A stretch of DNA of 64,000 bases from Clytia hemisphaerica (Eukaryota; Cnidaria; Hydrozoa; Leptothecata; Clytiidae): the NCBI GenBank assembly GCA_902728285.1, contig CACVBU010001134.1, positions 186,001-250,000 on the forward strand, written 5' to 3'. Below, in pieces: positions 1-9,758 of the stretch (positions within the stretch are counted from its first letter, which is position 1; each line of letters starts with the position of its first letter). Under the pieces are notes generated by a model. It ran no database searches and was not told the DNA's origin. It saw only the letters and a list, made by a program, of their open reading frames with translations. The position numbers and the translations under genes were made by a program.

Positions 1-307
1 ATATTCGTGCGTCCGTTTGTTACCAACTTTTCTCAAGATTGGCTCATTCAAAGTTTCTGATTTTGGCACAAAGGTGCATGACTAACAAACCCTCGAATGT
101 GACAGAGCCCGATTGGATCATTAGTTCTTTCACTTTTTTGCATGAAAGTAGGGTATTATCGTAGGTAAAAGATGGCTGAAGCAGATTTTTGCAAAAAAGA
201 TTTTTCAGCTCAAAAAACGCATCTTTATCTATAAGAACCGCTATTAATAAGCATACATCAATGTTCTTAGCCAAATTACTCAATTTTTTTATGAGATAGA
301 TGTTTCA

Positions 308-516
308 CAGCCCCGGTGGAACTTTTTCCTCAATGGGAATAGGAATTTTATTGTTCCAAGGTGGAACAAAAATCCAGTGGGGATGGTTTTGGAGTGCAAT
401 TCTTAAACATTGAATCTCGAATGGGGATGAAAATCCAGGGTATTTTCCCACCAGGGAAGAATTTTTGCAAAATTTTCCAGTAGTGATGAGGTCTCAGAGG
501 GTCTGTGGCACAGGAT
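308..516. repeat. Copy of the CCCCGGTGGAAC repeat family
   Basis: It starts CAGCCCCGGTGGAACTTTTT and contains CCAGTGGGGATGGTTTTGGA and a GGGGATGAAA block. Other copies: 3482-3724, 5098-5348, 5527-5662, and a full one at 14461-15043 with inverted ends and a target-site duplication. Lone ends occur near 7100 and 31627. Confidence 0.75.
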
Positions 517-708
517 CTTATTTGTGTTTGAGCATGAAGTTTTGGTTTCTAAACTCGTTTTTTCGGCTGCAAATACAATGATTTTTTTTGACGTTTCAAA
601 AAATCTTTCACGTGTCTAATTATAATTATAATTTGAATAATTGCAAAAGAATTAACCAAAAATTGTATTGGGCATAATATAATACGTCAAAGTGATGAAC
701 ACTTTACA

Positions 709-1180
709 TGAATGTCCATTCCTGAGGAACGTTCGAGGAATAGATGACTCTCTATGAGGAACAATAAAGTGAAAAAGAAATATCTCCATTCCTGAGGAAC
801 GTTCGAGGAACGAGTGAGGAACGCTTAAAAATAACGTCATGAAACTCCATTTCTGAGGAACGTTCGAGGAACGTTCGAGGAACGAGTGAGGAACGTTTAA
901 AAATAACGTCAGAAATGTCCATTCCTGAGGAACGAGTGAGGGATGCTTGAAAATAACGTCATGAAAGTCCATTCCTGAGGAATGTTCGAGGAACGAGTGA
1001 GGAACACCTAAAAATAACGTCATAAATGTCCATTCCTCAGGAACGTTCGAGGAATAGATGAGGAATGCTAAAACAAAGTTTTGAAATATCCATTCCTGAG
1101 GAACTTTCGAGGAACGCTGAGGAATGGTGAGGAATAGAAGAGGAATATTGAGGAATGGAGATGTCCGTGAGGAATGGTGA
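709..1180. repeat. 60-bp minisatellite, about seven copies
   Basis: The unit runs from CATTCCTGAGGAACGTTCGA through GAACGAGTGAGGAACG and AAAATAACGTCATGAAA. Copies start near 717, 786, 848, 918, 969, 1030 and 1090, with small internal length differences due to the shorter GAGGAACG sub-repeat. The open minus-strand frames across it (PHSFLERS repeated) come from the repeat and are not a gene. Confidence 0.85.
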
Positions 1181-1356
1181 TCGGGTTAGTAGTGATACTA
1201 GATGGGAAGGAACTGGGATTGGATTGCCACTATCCAACCCTGTGGCTCTCACACACATTTTACAGTTCAAAGAATAAGATGGAAAGAGTGGGGAAAGAAT
1301 GAGAATTTAAAAAATCGGACTATAACCCGGTTCGAAGCCCCGTACACCGTGACCGC

Positions 1357-1821
1357 TCACCGCAAGAGCTGGCGAACGAGTGAATCTTGAGAGAGTTGAA
1401 ATCTTGAAAATTCTGAAAAATGACGAACTATACCCCGTCGAAGACTGCAATCTAACTTTGCGTTTTCAGCACCTTGACATCGCATTCTTTGTATAAAAAC
1501 TTTGGCTTTAACTTTCAAGTCCTCGAAAAGTAACGTAGAACGAGCAATCCTGAGAAGTTCACCAACAAAAGAAGAATAAAAAATCGATTCTGGCAAGTTG
1601 CTATCTTTATGTGGCATTCGGACTATGGAAAAAGGAAATGCATCCCGTTTATCAAACAACTTATAAATAAATATCCCGTCTTTGATGGTAATATCCAGGT
1701 TTAAAAAAGAAGCATGATTACCAGAGTGCTCAATTTTGAGTTCAAGCTCATCTGGATAGATATCTCTATATACAGACTGAAACAAGTATATATATCTACC
1801 GAGAAATTTCAATGTTGACAA
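1357..1821 (-). pseudogene. Retroelement reverse-transcriptase fragment (C-terminal to the palm)
   Basis: A 154-codon open stretch reads YPDELELKIEHSGNHASF, then LNLDITIKDGIFIYKLFDKRDAFPF and FEDLKVKAKVFIQRM. This pattern (FL-LDI, YDKRD or FDKRD, then FLRIAR) is found just after the catalytic palm in a large group of animal retroelement RT proteins, of Penelope-like or related type. The YxDD part itself is missing, and neither end continues, so it is a broken copy. The family assignment is from memory and moderate. Confidence 0.55.
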
Positions 1822-3481
1822 TTTGGACAGAATTCACAAAAAAAGTATGGCATTCTAATTTTGTTTAAGATTTCAATTAATAGTATATTAAGAAAGGTAG
1901 TCAAAAGATTTCCCACAAACAGTTAGTCACATTAGCATCCTACCGAAATGCGTATCAAAGATTAATGCTGCCATTTTGCACTATATCGGTTACTTGAAGC
2001 AAGAAAATGCGTCGCAAAACTTCTAATAGGATTCATAGAAAATATACTGACGCTTTTTAATGAAATTAATATTTTTATGAGAAATTACCAAAATTTTGAG
2101 CTATAGATGAAAAAATTTGAGCTGAGCCAACCTTGAAAACTAATTTGAAGAACAACTTCTCAAGAAAAAATATACGGTGGAGAAGACCTACATCCATGCA
2201 CCAACGGATAGGAACCTCAATATCTCCGTTATATTTTGAAAGGAATTTTTCCAGAAATTATCAGTCGGTCGGACGACAAACACAAGTTATTTGTGATTGT
2301 GGCTTAAACCAATCTAGGTATTGGTAAACAATGACTGTCGTCAGTAAAATCTGTAAAGTTATCGGAAATCGAACGAGTCACTACATCCGGGAGGTCACAT
2401 ATGTATCTCAAATATCTTTGGTCGTTTAAGCATTCCATTTACACCTGAACCTTTAGTATTTACATACAATACATATATACATCTGTGATAAAAAGCTGAT
2501 ATGATAATCAGACTGAACAGACTGTATCGTATAAAAGTCCAATAAGTTTCATGGTGTTTCATGCCGTCATGGGGCATGGATGGCGCACAATGACCAATGT
2601 TGAATAACGTCAATGTAAACAATGGTAGTAAAAACTTGCATGGAGATCATAACCATCGGCCAGCATGATTCAACACCATTGATTTTTTGGAAATTTTATT
2701 TCCAGTCACCAACCATTTAATATTCACATTTTGATTTGTCTTGTTTTTCTTGTAAAAAAGTTGTACTGTAGCGGCAGCTGCTAGTTATTGATTTCTCGCT
2801 TAATACTCGAGCAAATCTTAATATGAATCAAAATTATAAAAAAATGAGTATCTGCCCCTATGTACGAGGTTGATTTCATCTTCACTCGGTTATACTATTA
2901 AGTTTGTATAGGTCTTACCGTATGTGGATTGAATTTCCTGTGTATCAATTTTTCAACGATTTTTGCGATTTTTGGCCATTTTCACGAAAATTAGTCCTCA
3001 AAAAAAGATTTAAAATCCGAATATTGGCCCCGAGGGAAATAAAAGAGGCTGATTATCGCGAAAATTTGTCCATTAAAGATCTTCTGTTCTTAATTGGCAG
3101 GCAAAAGCTTTTTGCTTCGAATCTAATTTTTTACCACAATCTTACCACTGTGAAGAATGTGATGTTTGTATAAAAAAGGTCCTTGTAATTAATGCCAATT
3201 CTTATTATCTAATGATATACCTTTGTTGAACATCTTTGGATTGCAGTGATAACTTCAAGATAATAATTTTTATCAGAACACGTTTTCTAATCATGCAGAG
3301 AACAGTCAACTGCATTTTCCATTCCTGTTATTTATAAGAAGAATTGTGAGTAAGATTTGACAAGTAAACAGAATTTAGAATTTCGAGAGTGGAAGATAAC
3401 ATAAGAGTTCTTCCAAGTCCCCCTCCAGTGCTATACCGTCTTGGAAGAATTTCCGTGCTCAATGAAGTATATAAACACACA
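1822..3481. other. Stretch without recognised features
   Basis: AT-rich, with several short frames that show no domain, homologous repeat or splice-supported exon chain. Confidence 0.5.
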
Positions 3482-3724
3482 TCCCCGGTGGAACTTTTTG
3501 CTAAGTCCTTGAAATCCCAATGGGGATAGCAATTCTATTGTTCCAAGGTTAAAAAATTCAGTGGGGATGGTTTTGGAGTGCAATTGGTGAAACATCGAAT
3601 TTCAAGTGGGGATGAAATCAAAGTCACTTTCCAAGTGGGGCTGAAATTCCAGGGTACTTTCCCACCCGGGATGAAATTTTTGTCAAATGTTCCAATGGAG
3701 CTGGCCACCAGTGACACAGGTGTG
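3482..3724. repeat. Copy of the CCCCGGTGGAAC repeat family
   Basis: Same block order as the copy at 308-516, ending in CCAGTGACACAGGTGTG, the mirror of the CACCCCTGTGTCAC terminus seen at 14461. Confidence 0.75.
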
Positions 3725-3829
3725 TATACAAAGGCTTTTCCATCTTAAAATTCTGCATAATTTACCAAACATTCAAGAATATGAGCTGATTTGCCTGTGT
3801 CACTGTTTCTAAGAAATAACGTTTTCCCT

Positions 3830-4030
3830 TAGCCTAGAAATCTAAGCTACTTTGATTCAGTCACAAGGATGAATTTGATGGTAAGTTGTGACTGAATATC
3901 ACTGTTCAGTATTCCAAAGCAAACTTAAAATCTGTAAATATAAAAAATCTTTAAAGCGCCGAAAACGCTATATTGTCATTAGCTGTGTGTCCTAGCCTTG
4001 TGAATATGGCCTTTGTTTATAACTAGGCTA
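3830..4030. mobile_element. MITE with TAGCCTAG inverted ends, copy 1
   Basis: It begins TAGCCTAGAAATCTAAGCTA and ends ACTAGGCTA. Two further copies, at 13328-13514 and 29471-29673, share the same interior (GATTCAGTCAC, AAATCTTTAAAGCGCC, CGCTA). There is no coding potential. Confidence 0.8.
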
Positions 4031-5097
4031 GTTTTTCCTAACAATAAAGTTCTTATAAGAGAAAATAAGATGTCTGAAGAAGACTTATCTATGGATTAGT
4101 TTTTCACTCCTTGCTGTATCACATCTGATATACATTATTATTTTAAAAATAAATCTTTTCCCAATCGATAAAATCGTCATTAATAATTCATCGTGTCAGA
4201 TCTATACAGTAGTTAAAAATTTATGTCTGTTTTAGAAAAGAAATGTTGAGATGATGATTATAACTGAAAGAAAATAGTTTTTAAAAGATTTTAATAGAAT
4301 CTTTTCTTTTTTAAAGGCGTTTTGAAACAGCTCAAACTGCTCAAAGTTTAGATTTTTTTTTAGTTTAGAAAAAATCTCTTTTTATTTATGTACCATTGTG
4401 TCCCCTTTTGCCCGATTCTTGTCTTAGGTGATATTTAGAGGCAATCAGAAATTAACTATGTGTTATTGGCTACTTTAGTTAGAAATTTGGTTACACTCAT
4501 TCCCACAAAAAGGCCTCGTTAAAATTTACACGCCGTATCTAGACCCTTAGCACAATGTTATGGCTCCACTGAACCCAATTTACCTGAAAGTTTTGATTGA
4601 ATACAAATATTTCTTATAAAAAATTCTCACCCAAAACTGTATTATTTTTTATTAAAATTCTTAAGTATTTTATCTCACTGCTATGAATATTGAATATATA
4701 TTCATGAAATTTTTTTATATATAATACAAATTGATAAAACTGTGACAAAATGTTGATTGCTATTAGTATAATATTTTTCATATATTTTATAATATAATGA
4801 AAAGCGAAAAGTTTTCTTAAAAAAATTGGAACTCGTTGTTGTTATGGTAAAATAATATTTCTAGAATAATTTTTTAAAGATTTTTTTGATATTGATGACA
4901 AAATATCTCTGCTTTCTCGGACAGTTCTACAGTTGTTCTGTTGGTCGATTTTCAAGGGGAATTTTTATCGAATAAGGGAGCATATCGAATAGTAGAATGT
5001 CGTTTCTCGTTGATGGTGGTTTCAATATTTTATAAAAATGAAGTGTTTTGAATAGTAGAACGTCGCTTTATGAGAGTTTTATACACTCATATCTTAC
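4031..5097. other. Stretch without recognised features
   Basis: Very AT-rich, no frame longer than 60 codons, no inverted ends seen. A short TCGAATAGTAGAA(C/T)GTCG box repeats three times (about 4984, 5049 and 5398). Confidence 0.5.
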
Positions 5098-5662
5098 AGC
5101 CCGGTGAAACTTTTTCCTACAACGGTGATAAAATTTTGATTGAAATATCAATGGGGATAAAAGTTCTATTTTTTCTAGGTTAAAAAATCTAGTGGGGATG
5201 GTTCTTGGAATGCAATTTCTAAACAATGAATTTCAAATGGGGATGAAATCAAAGTCAATTTCTCAGTGGGGCTGAAATTTTAGGGTTTTTCTCCCACCGG
5301 GGATAAAATTTTTGCTAAACTTTCCAGCGGGTCTGTGACACAGGGGTGTTTTCTTGTTTGACGGCGATTTTCAATATTATCGAAGAAAGGAGCGTCTGGA
5401 ATAGTAGTATGTCGAATTAGAGAGCATCAACTGAAGAAGTTCGTGGTACTGTGAGAATATTTCACCTTTGCGTATGGAATTATTCAACTCATTTCAAATT
5501 TCAACCAGAACATGTTTACATCCCAGTCTCACAGCCCCGGTGGAACTTTTTTTCCTCAGTGGGCCGGGGATAAAATTCCTATTGAAATCCCAATGCAATG
5601 GGAATCGCAATTCCAAGGTTAAAAAAAAACTAGCAGGGATGGCTTTGGAGTACAATTTTTAG
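5098..5662. repeat. Two copies of the CCCCGGTGGAAC repeat family (5098-5348 and 5527-5662)
   Basis: Both start CAGCCC(C)GGTG(G)AAACTTTT-like. The second is cut off after the GGGATGGCTTTGGAG block. The 180 bp between them shows nothing recognisable. Confidence 0.7.
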
Positions 5663-6609
5663 TGAGCTCCATTTAAGAATAAGTATAAGTGAGCTGGGTT
5701 CGAATTTGAGAATAAATCAATTTCGAGGTTTTATTTTTTTGGATCATACCCTAAATAAGCGATACTCACACTTCGAGCTTTTTCTAATAAGTAAATTTCT
5801 TACAATGGCATTTTTGTGAAATTTTTTGAGCCTTACTTGGGGAAAACTGTTAGATTTTGTTGCCTAATTCCACGATGGTGATATTCTGAGCATATTCTTA
5901 ATTTTTTGGCAAATTTCTTCATGAATATTCTTATAAAGTATGTTATTATATCAAAAAGCGTGTATTTCTAAGCTATGGGATTTGTATTTTCCAGTCTCAA
6001 CTTTGAATGTGAAAAAACAACTTTATTCTAACTCATTTTCCTATATAAATAATTGCCATGTTTTAGGGAAAAATTAGCAAATATATGAGTTCTCCTTTCT
6101 TTCATTTTTCAAACAACCTTCTAATTTTCCTATGTTTGCTTTTTTGAATTGTATAAATTTCAAAAAGTGATTTTCTCTTATTTATCAACGTAAAACAAGC
6201 CTCTAAGCATTATCATAACATATAGACTTGTTGGAATCAGTAAGAAATCTGTTATCTTGAAGCTGTTTTTTGAACTAATTTCTTATGATGATATTATTTT
6301 TATCAAAATATTTGGAAATTTTCTACTGATTTTTTCTCTGAAAATTCTGTTTCCTTTTCATAGAAGAGAAGTAAATTTACGTTATATGGCCTACTTTTGT
6401 GATAGGATTAGATTTTAAAATTGTTTCTCTGGTTTGTAGGTTTTTGCTTTGGAAAACCAATTGCTTCTGTTAATGAATTTTTGTGAGTTTTGAGATAACC
6501 CGGACCCTATACATTCTGAGAGGATTTCGTCTCCTGTGGTAAAGATTTCCTATGTAAAACTACTCTTAACGATCTCCCCCATGTGAATGGCACAAATGCT
6601 ATGGCAATC
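5663..6609. other. Stretch without recognised features
   Basis: AT-rich and free of long frames, clear repeats or RNA-like elements. Confidence 0.5.
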
Positions 6610-6970
6610 CCCCGGGGGAGGCACTCAGGCAAAATTGGGAACGGGGACGTGCCGCTGGTCAGGGTCCCTTTTTTAGGCTCTGAAGATATCTGAGAGGGTC
6701 CCAAATTTACAAATTTTCAACATTATTACCTGACAGGGTTGTCTTTTGGTTATTTTGGACAAGTTTCAGGGTGGAAATTAGAAAGTTTTTCAATCTTTCG
6801 TCTACATTTCGTTATTTTTGCCACTTTTCAGGGTGAAAATTCGGGAATTTCTTCAATTTTCCTTCCGACAGGGTCCCAAATTTACCAATTATTCATAGCT
6901 GACAGGCTCCACTTTTCAAACTCCAGCGGCACGTCCCCGTCGGCCGCCAAGGTCAATGCCCCCCCCTAAG
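6610..6970. mobile_element. G-rich-ended MITE, copy a
   Basis: Inverted ends: CCCGGGGGAGGCACT and further in ACGGGGACGTGCCGCTGG at left, CCAGCGGCACGTCCCCGT and ATGCCCCCCCCTAAGG at right. The interior carries repeated CAGGGTCCC or CAGGGT blocks. The same family occurs at 8537-8935, 19585-19740 (partial), 21941-22492 and 29065-29384. Confidence 0.75.
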
Positions 6971-7187
6971 GGGCAATCCTCACGGAAATCCTTAGGTGTA
7001 ACAATAACAATTTTTAATACCTCGCCTTTTTTGAACACAAGAGATTTTCAACTTCACTTTTGTCTCATTTGGCTAACGAATTCATACTGCTGGTCACTGA
7101 GACAGGGGTGTCCTTCGAAAACAAAGAAAATTTGCATGCAAATTGGACCTTGGGTTCTTATTTCGATCCCAGATTGATCAAAGGGTA

Positions 7188-7440
7188 CGAGGGGTAAATC
7201 ATTTGAAAAAAGGTGTACGATACTTTTTGACTTTTTGAATTTTCATTTGACTTTTTGACTTTTTTTTGACTTTTTTTTGACATTTTTCAAACTTTCATTT
7301 TGACTTTTATTTGACTTTTTGACTTTTTTCTAACAACTTTTGACTTTTTCTTTGACTTTTTGACTTTTTTTTGACTTTTTTGACTTCTTTTTACCTTTTT
7401 GTATAGGTGTACGATAATTTTTCGAGTGGTTTACCCCTCG
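7188..7440. mobile_element. Short inverted-repeat element filled with TTTTTGAC repeats, 8-bp target-site duplication
   Basis: Ends are CGAGGGGTAAA and TTTACCCCTCG, with GGTGTACGATA just inside each end (direct order on the right). AAAGGGTA flanks both sides exactly (7180-7187 and 7441-7448). The interior (about 7228-7420) is a drifted CTTTTTGACTTTTT tract. An 8-bp duplication points to the hAT type. Confidence 0.8.
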
Positions 7441-7560
7441 AAAGGGTATACATAGACCTTTATCACTGGAATATTATAAGGAAGTTGAGCTTAAATTTTT
7501 ATGATTTATTGAATAAAGTATTTTTTTAGTTAGGTTAAAGATTTTGTTTTAAAATAAGAG

Positions 7561-7815
7561 TTATGTCAATTGCTCACTCATCAATTTTAATTTACAAGCT
7601 TTTTCACATTGGATTGACACAGATTTGGAGCAAGATTGATCAGAAAGAGGAAAAGAAAAACGTTTTTTGCTTATATCAGCATATAATAACAATAGGCAGA
7701 CACTGTCCTGATATGAAATATGTGCCTGATATGAAACGGGAACACTCATGTAAAAACAAAACCTTTAATATGCTAATCTTGTCATATGAGTTCACGATTA
7801 AAAATAAGACAAAAT
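7561..7815 (+). repeat. Repeat with an inverted copy near 35240-35500
   Basis: The stretch containing CAAGCTTTTTCACATTGGAT, TTGCTTATATCAGCATA and GACACTGTCCTGATAT recurs in reverse complement on the far side of the Slo gene. The open frames within are short and do not resemble any protein. Confidence 0.7.
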
Positions 7816-7944
7816 AAATGTTTTTCTCAAATAGTGATTTTCAAAGGTCAATCTGGTCAACAGAGTATCCAGTCTATAGTTCATTAGGTTAAAAAGGTGT
7901 TGATTTTTTAGTCAAGCCTTAAATACAACGTTTTTTATGGTTCT

Positions 7945-8050
7945 TATACCTAGCTGGCACACAACTTTGTTTCAACGTTTATCTAACGTTCCCAACGTGC
8001 ATATAACGTTAGATGAACGTTGAAACAACTTTATGTGCGTTACTTTTTGG
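7945..8050. repeat. AACGTT-rich repeat with CTGGCACACAAC end
   Basis: It begins TAGCTGGCACACAACTTTGT and contains several AACGTT units. It is related to the better preserved inverted-repeat element at 24208-24411. Confidence 0.6.
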
Positions 8051-8536
8051 GCTATCTGAATGTTAGATGACACAGATGTAATACTTTGTAATAGGTAAGT
8101 ATTGAATCATGATAGATAATATTCTCGGTAGAAGCTTATGAAATGTTGAAATATTACACGCGGAGAAGTTTTTGTACTCTGTGCCAGAATGTATCTTACG
8201 TATAATGCAGCGTGGAACGTCAATTAATTTTGAAATTGCTACGAATATCAGATCTGTTTACAAACAAAACAGTTCATATATATGCTTCTTTTTGATGAAT
8301 CACCATTTTTTGCTGTTGTGTATTTATGTTTTATATGTATGCGTATGCAGTATCTATCAGTGGCCCCTGGGGAGACAATGGCTGAGCTGCCTAAAGGCTC
8401 AGTCGTTATTCCATGGCCAGCCACTTAAAATATTAGTTATTATTTTTGTTATTATTAGTATGCAGTCCTGCCGAGTCTTAATAAGGACGAAATGCTTATA
8501 CGCCTCAGCCACCCAAATCTCCTGAGTGGATATAGT

Positions 8537-8935
8537 CCCGGGGGGGGGTCACTCATATGATCTGGCCTACGTCATGTGCCGTGCTTAAGGGTGGGGTTTT
8601 TCTGCATCCCAAAATGCACTGTAAGGGTTTGTTTCTGTGAGATTGCACTGCAAGGGTCGAATTTTAAAACAAACTCAAAATAATTGTTAAATAGAAAGGT
8701 TTTTACTTCTCGTTTGTTTGAAAAAGTTTCTATTGTCTGATAATTACAGCTGACAAGAATAATTTTCTCAGTTTTTCTTTGAAACAGAAAATTTCCCAAG
8801 CTCCTTCTCTTCACGCAGATTTACAGCTGAAAAGCCATATTGAACTGCACTGTAAGGGTACGATTTTGAAAAGCAGATTTTGCGCGGCACATACCGTCGT
8901 TTCAAAATCGAGTGGGTTCGTCCACCCCCCCTGCA
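8537..8935. mobile_element. G-rich-ended MITE, copy b
   Basis: It starts CCCGGGGGGGGGTCACTC and ends with CCACCCCCCC. A GTGCCG and CGGCAC pair sits inside the ends, and CACTGTAAGGGT blocks repeat in the interior. Confidence 0.65.
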
Positions 8936-9106
8936 TGGAAATTTAGTGGAACAGCACAATGCTGCTAATGCGAGAGAATTTTTTACTTTTTTTCCACGTT
9001 TGAGAACATGTGTTGAGTATACTGATAAGGCCTGATATGGATGATAAGGACCATCTTGATTATCTATTTAGAAAGTTATTGTAGAACAGCAAGTTCTTCT
9101 TGTAGT

Positions 9107-9360
9107 ACACGTTTTCTTTTTTATAAGAACATCCAAATTTTTTGAAGCCTTCGGATGTTCTTAACTTTTTGAATTTTAAGCCTAAAAATGTTCTTAACAT
9201 GCTCTTCTTTTTACCATTTTCTGAGTATTTTTGTCCATTTTCCTAAGAGATTTAGTGCCTTAGGGTCTACAAAGCCTTAAAATATTCTTAACTTGTTCTT
9301 AACAATTTGGCCATCGAAGCCTTATGTTCTTATATAGTTTGTTCTTATAAAAAAACGTGT
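9107..9360. mobile_element. MITE with ACACGTTTT-TATAAGAAC inverted ends, copy 1
   Basis: Left end ACACGTTTTCTTTTTTATAA, right end GTTCTTATAAAAAAACGTGT. Similar copies lie at about 16305-16566 and 23053-23364. Related ends are near 21075 and 40450. Confidence 0.8.
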
Positions 9361-9758
9361 ATACAAAATCATGTAAAGTTGAATATTAAGACAAATCCAT
9401 AGCTGTTCCGTCTTTCAAGTTTAATACATCCAAAGATTATACCAATCTTAATATATTTAAGATTCATTATCATTAATTATCATATTATGAGTTAGTCTAT
9501 TACTTACAAATATTATCCTATTCTCATTTAAAGACTCCCATCCTACAGGTCACACAGCCATTCAAAAAACTGGTCTGTCTTGCATCATTGCATTTTCCTT
9601 ATCTTCCTCTTATAGGATTCTTAATTCGAAAATTACAAAGATGTCTTGGTTGCTTCTGGATAGTTGATAGTTGATAAATCTGGGCGTTACATATAAAACA
9701 TTGAAAGTCATTAAATACAGTGTTTGGGACTAAAAACTTTACATAATAAAACATTACT
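9361..9758 (+). promoter_or_regulatory. Region upstream of the Slo start codon
   Basis: This holds whatever 5' untranslated sequence and promoter belong to exon 1, if the untranslated region is not itself spliced. No TATA box or initiator stands out. The MITE at 9107-9360 bounds it. Confidence 0.4.

Noticed and set aside
652..1270. Minus-strand frames with repeated PHSFLERS
   Set aside because: Produced by the 60-bp minisatellite; frame shifts between copies and nothing non-repetitive flanks it.
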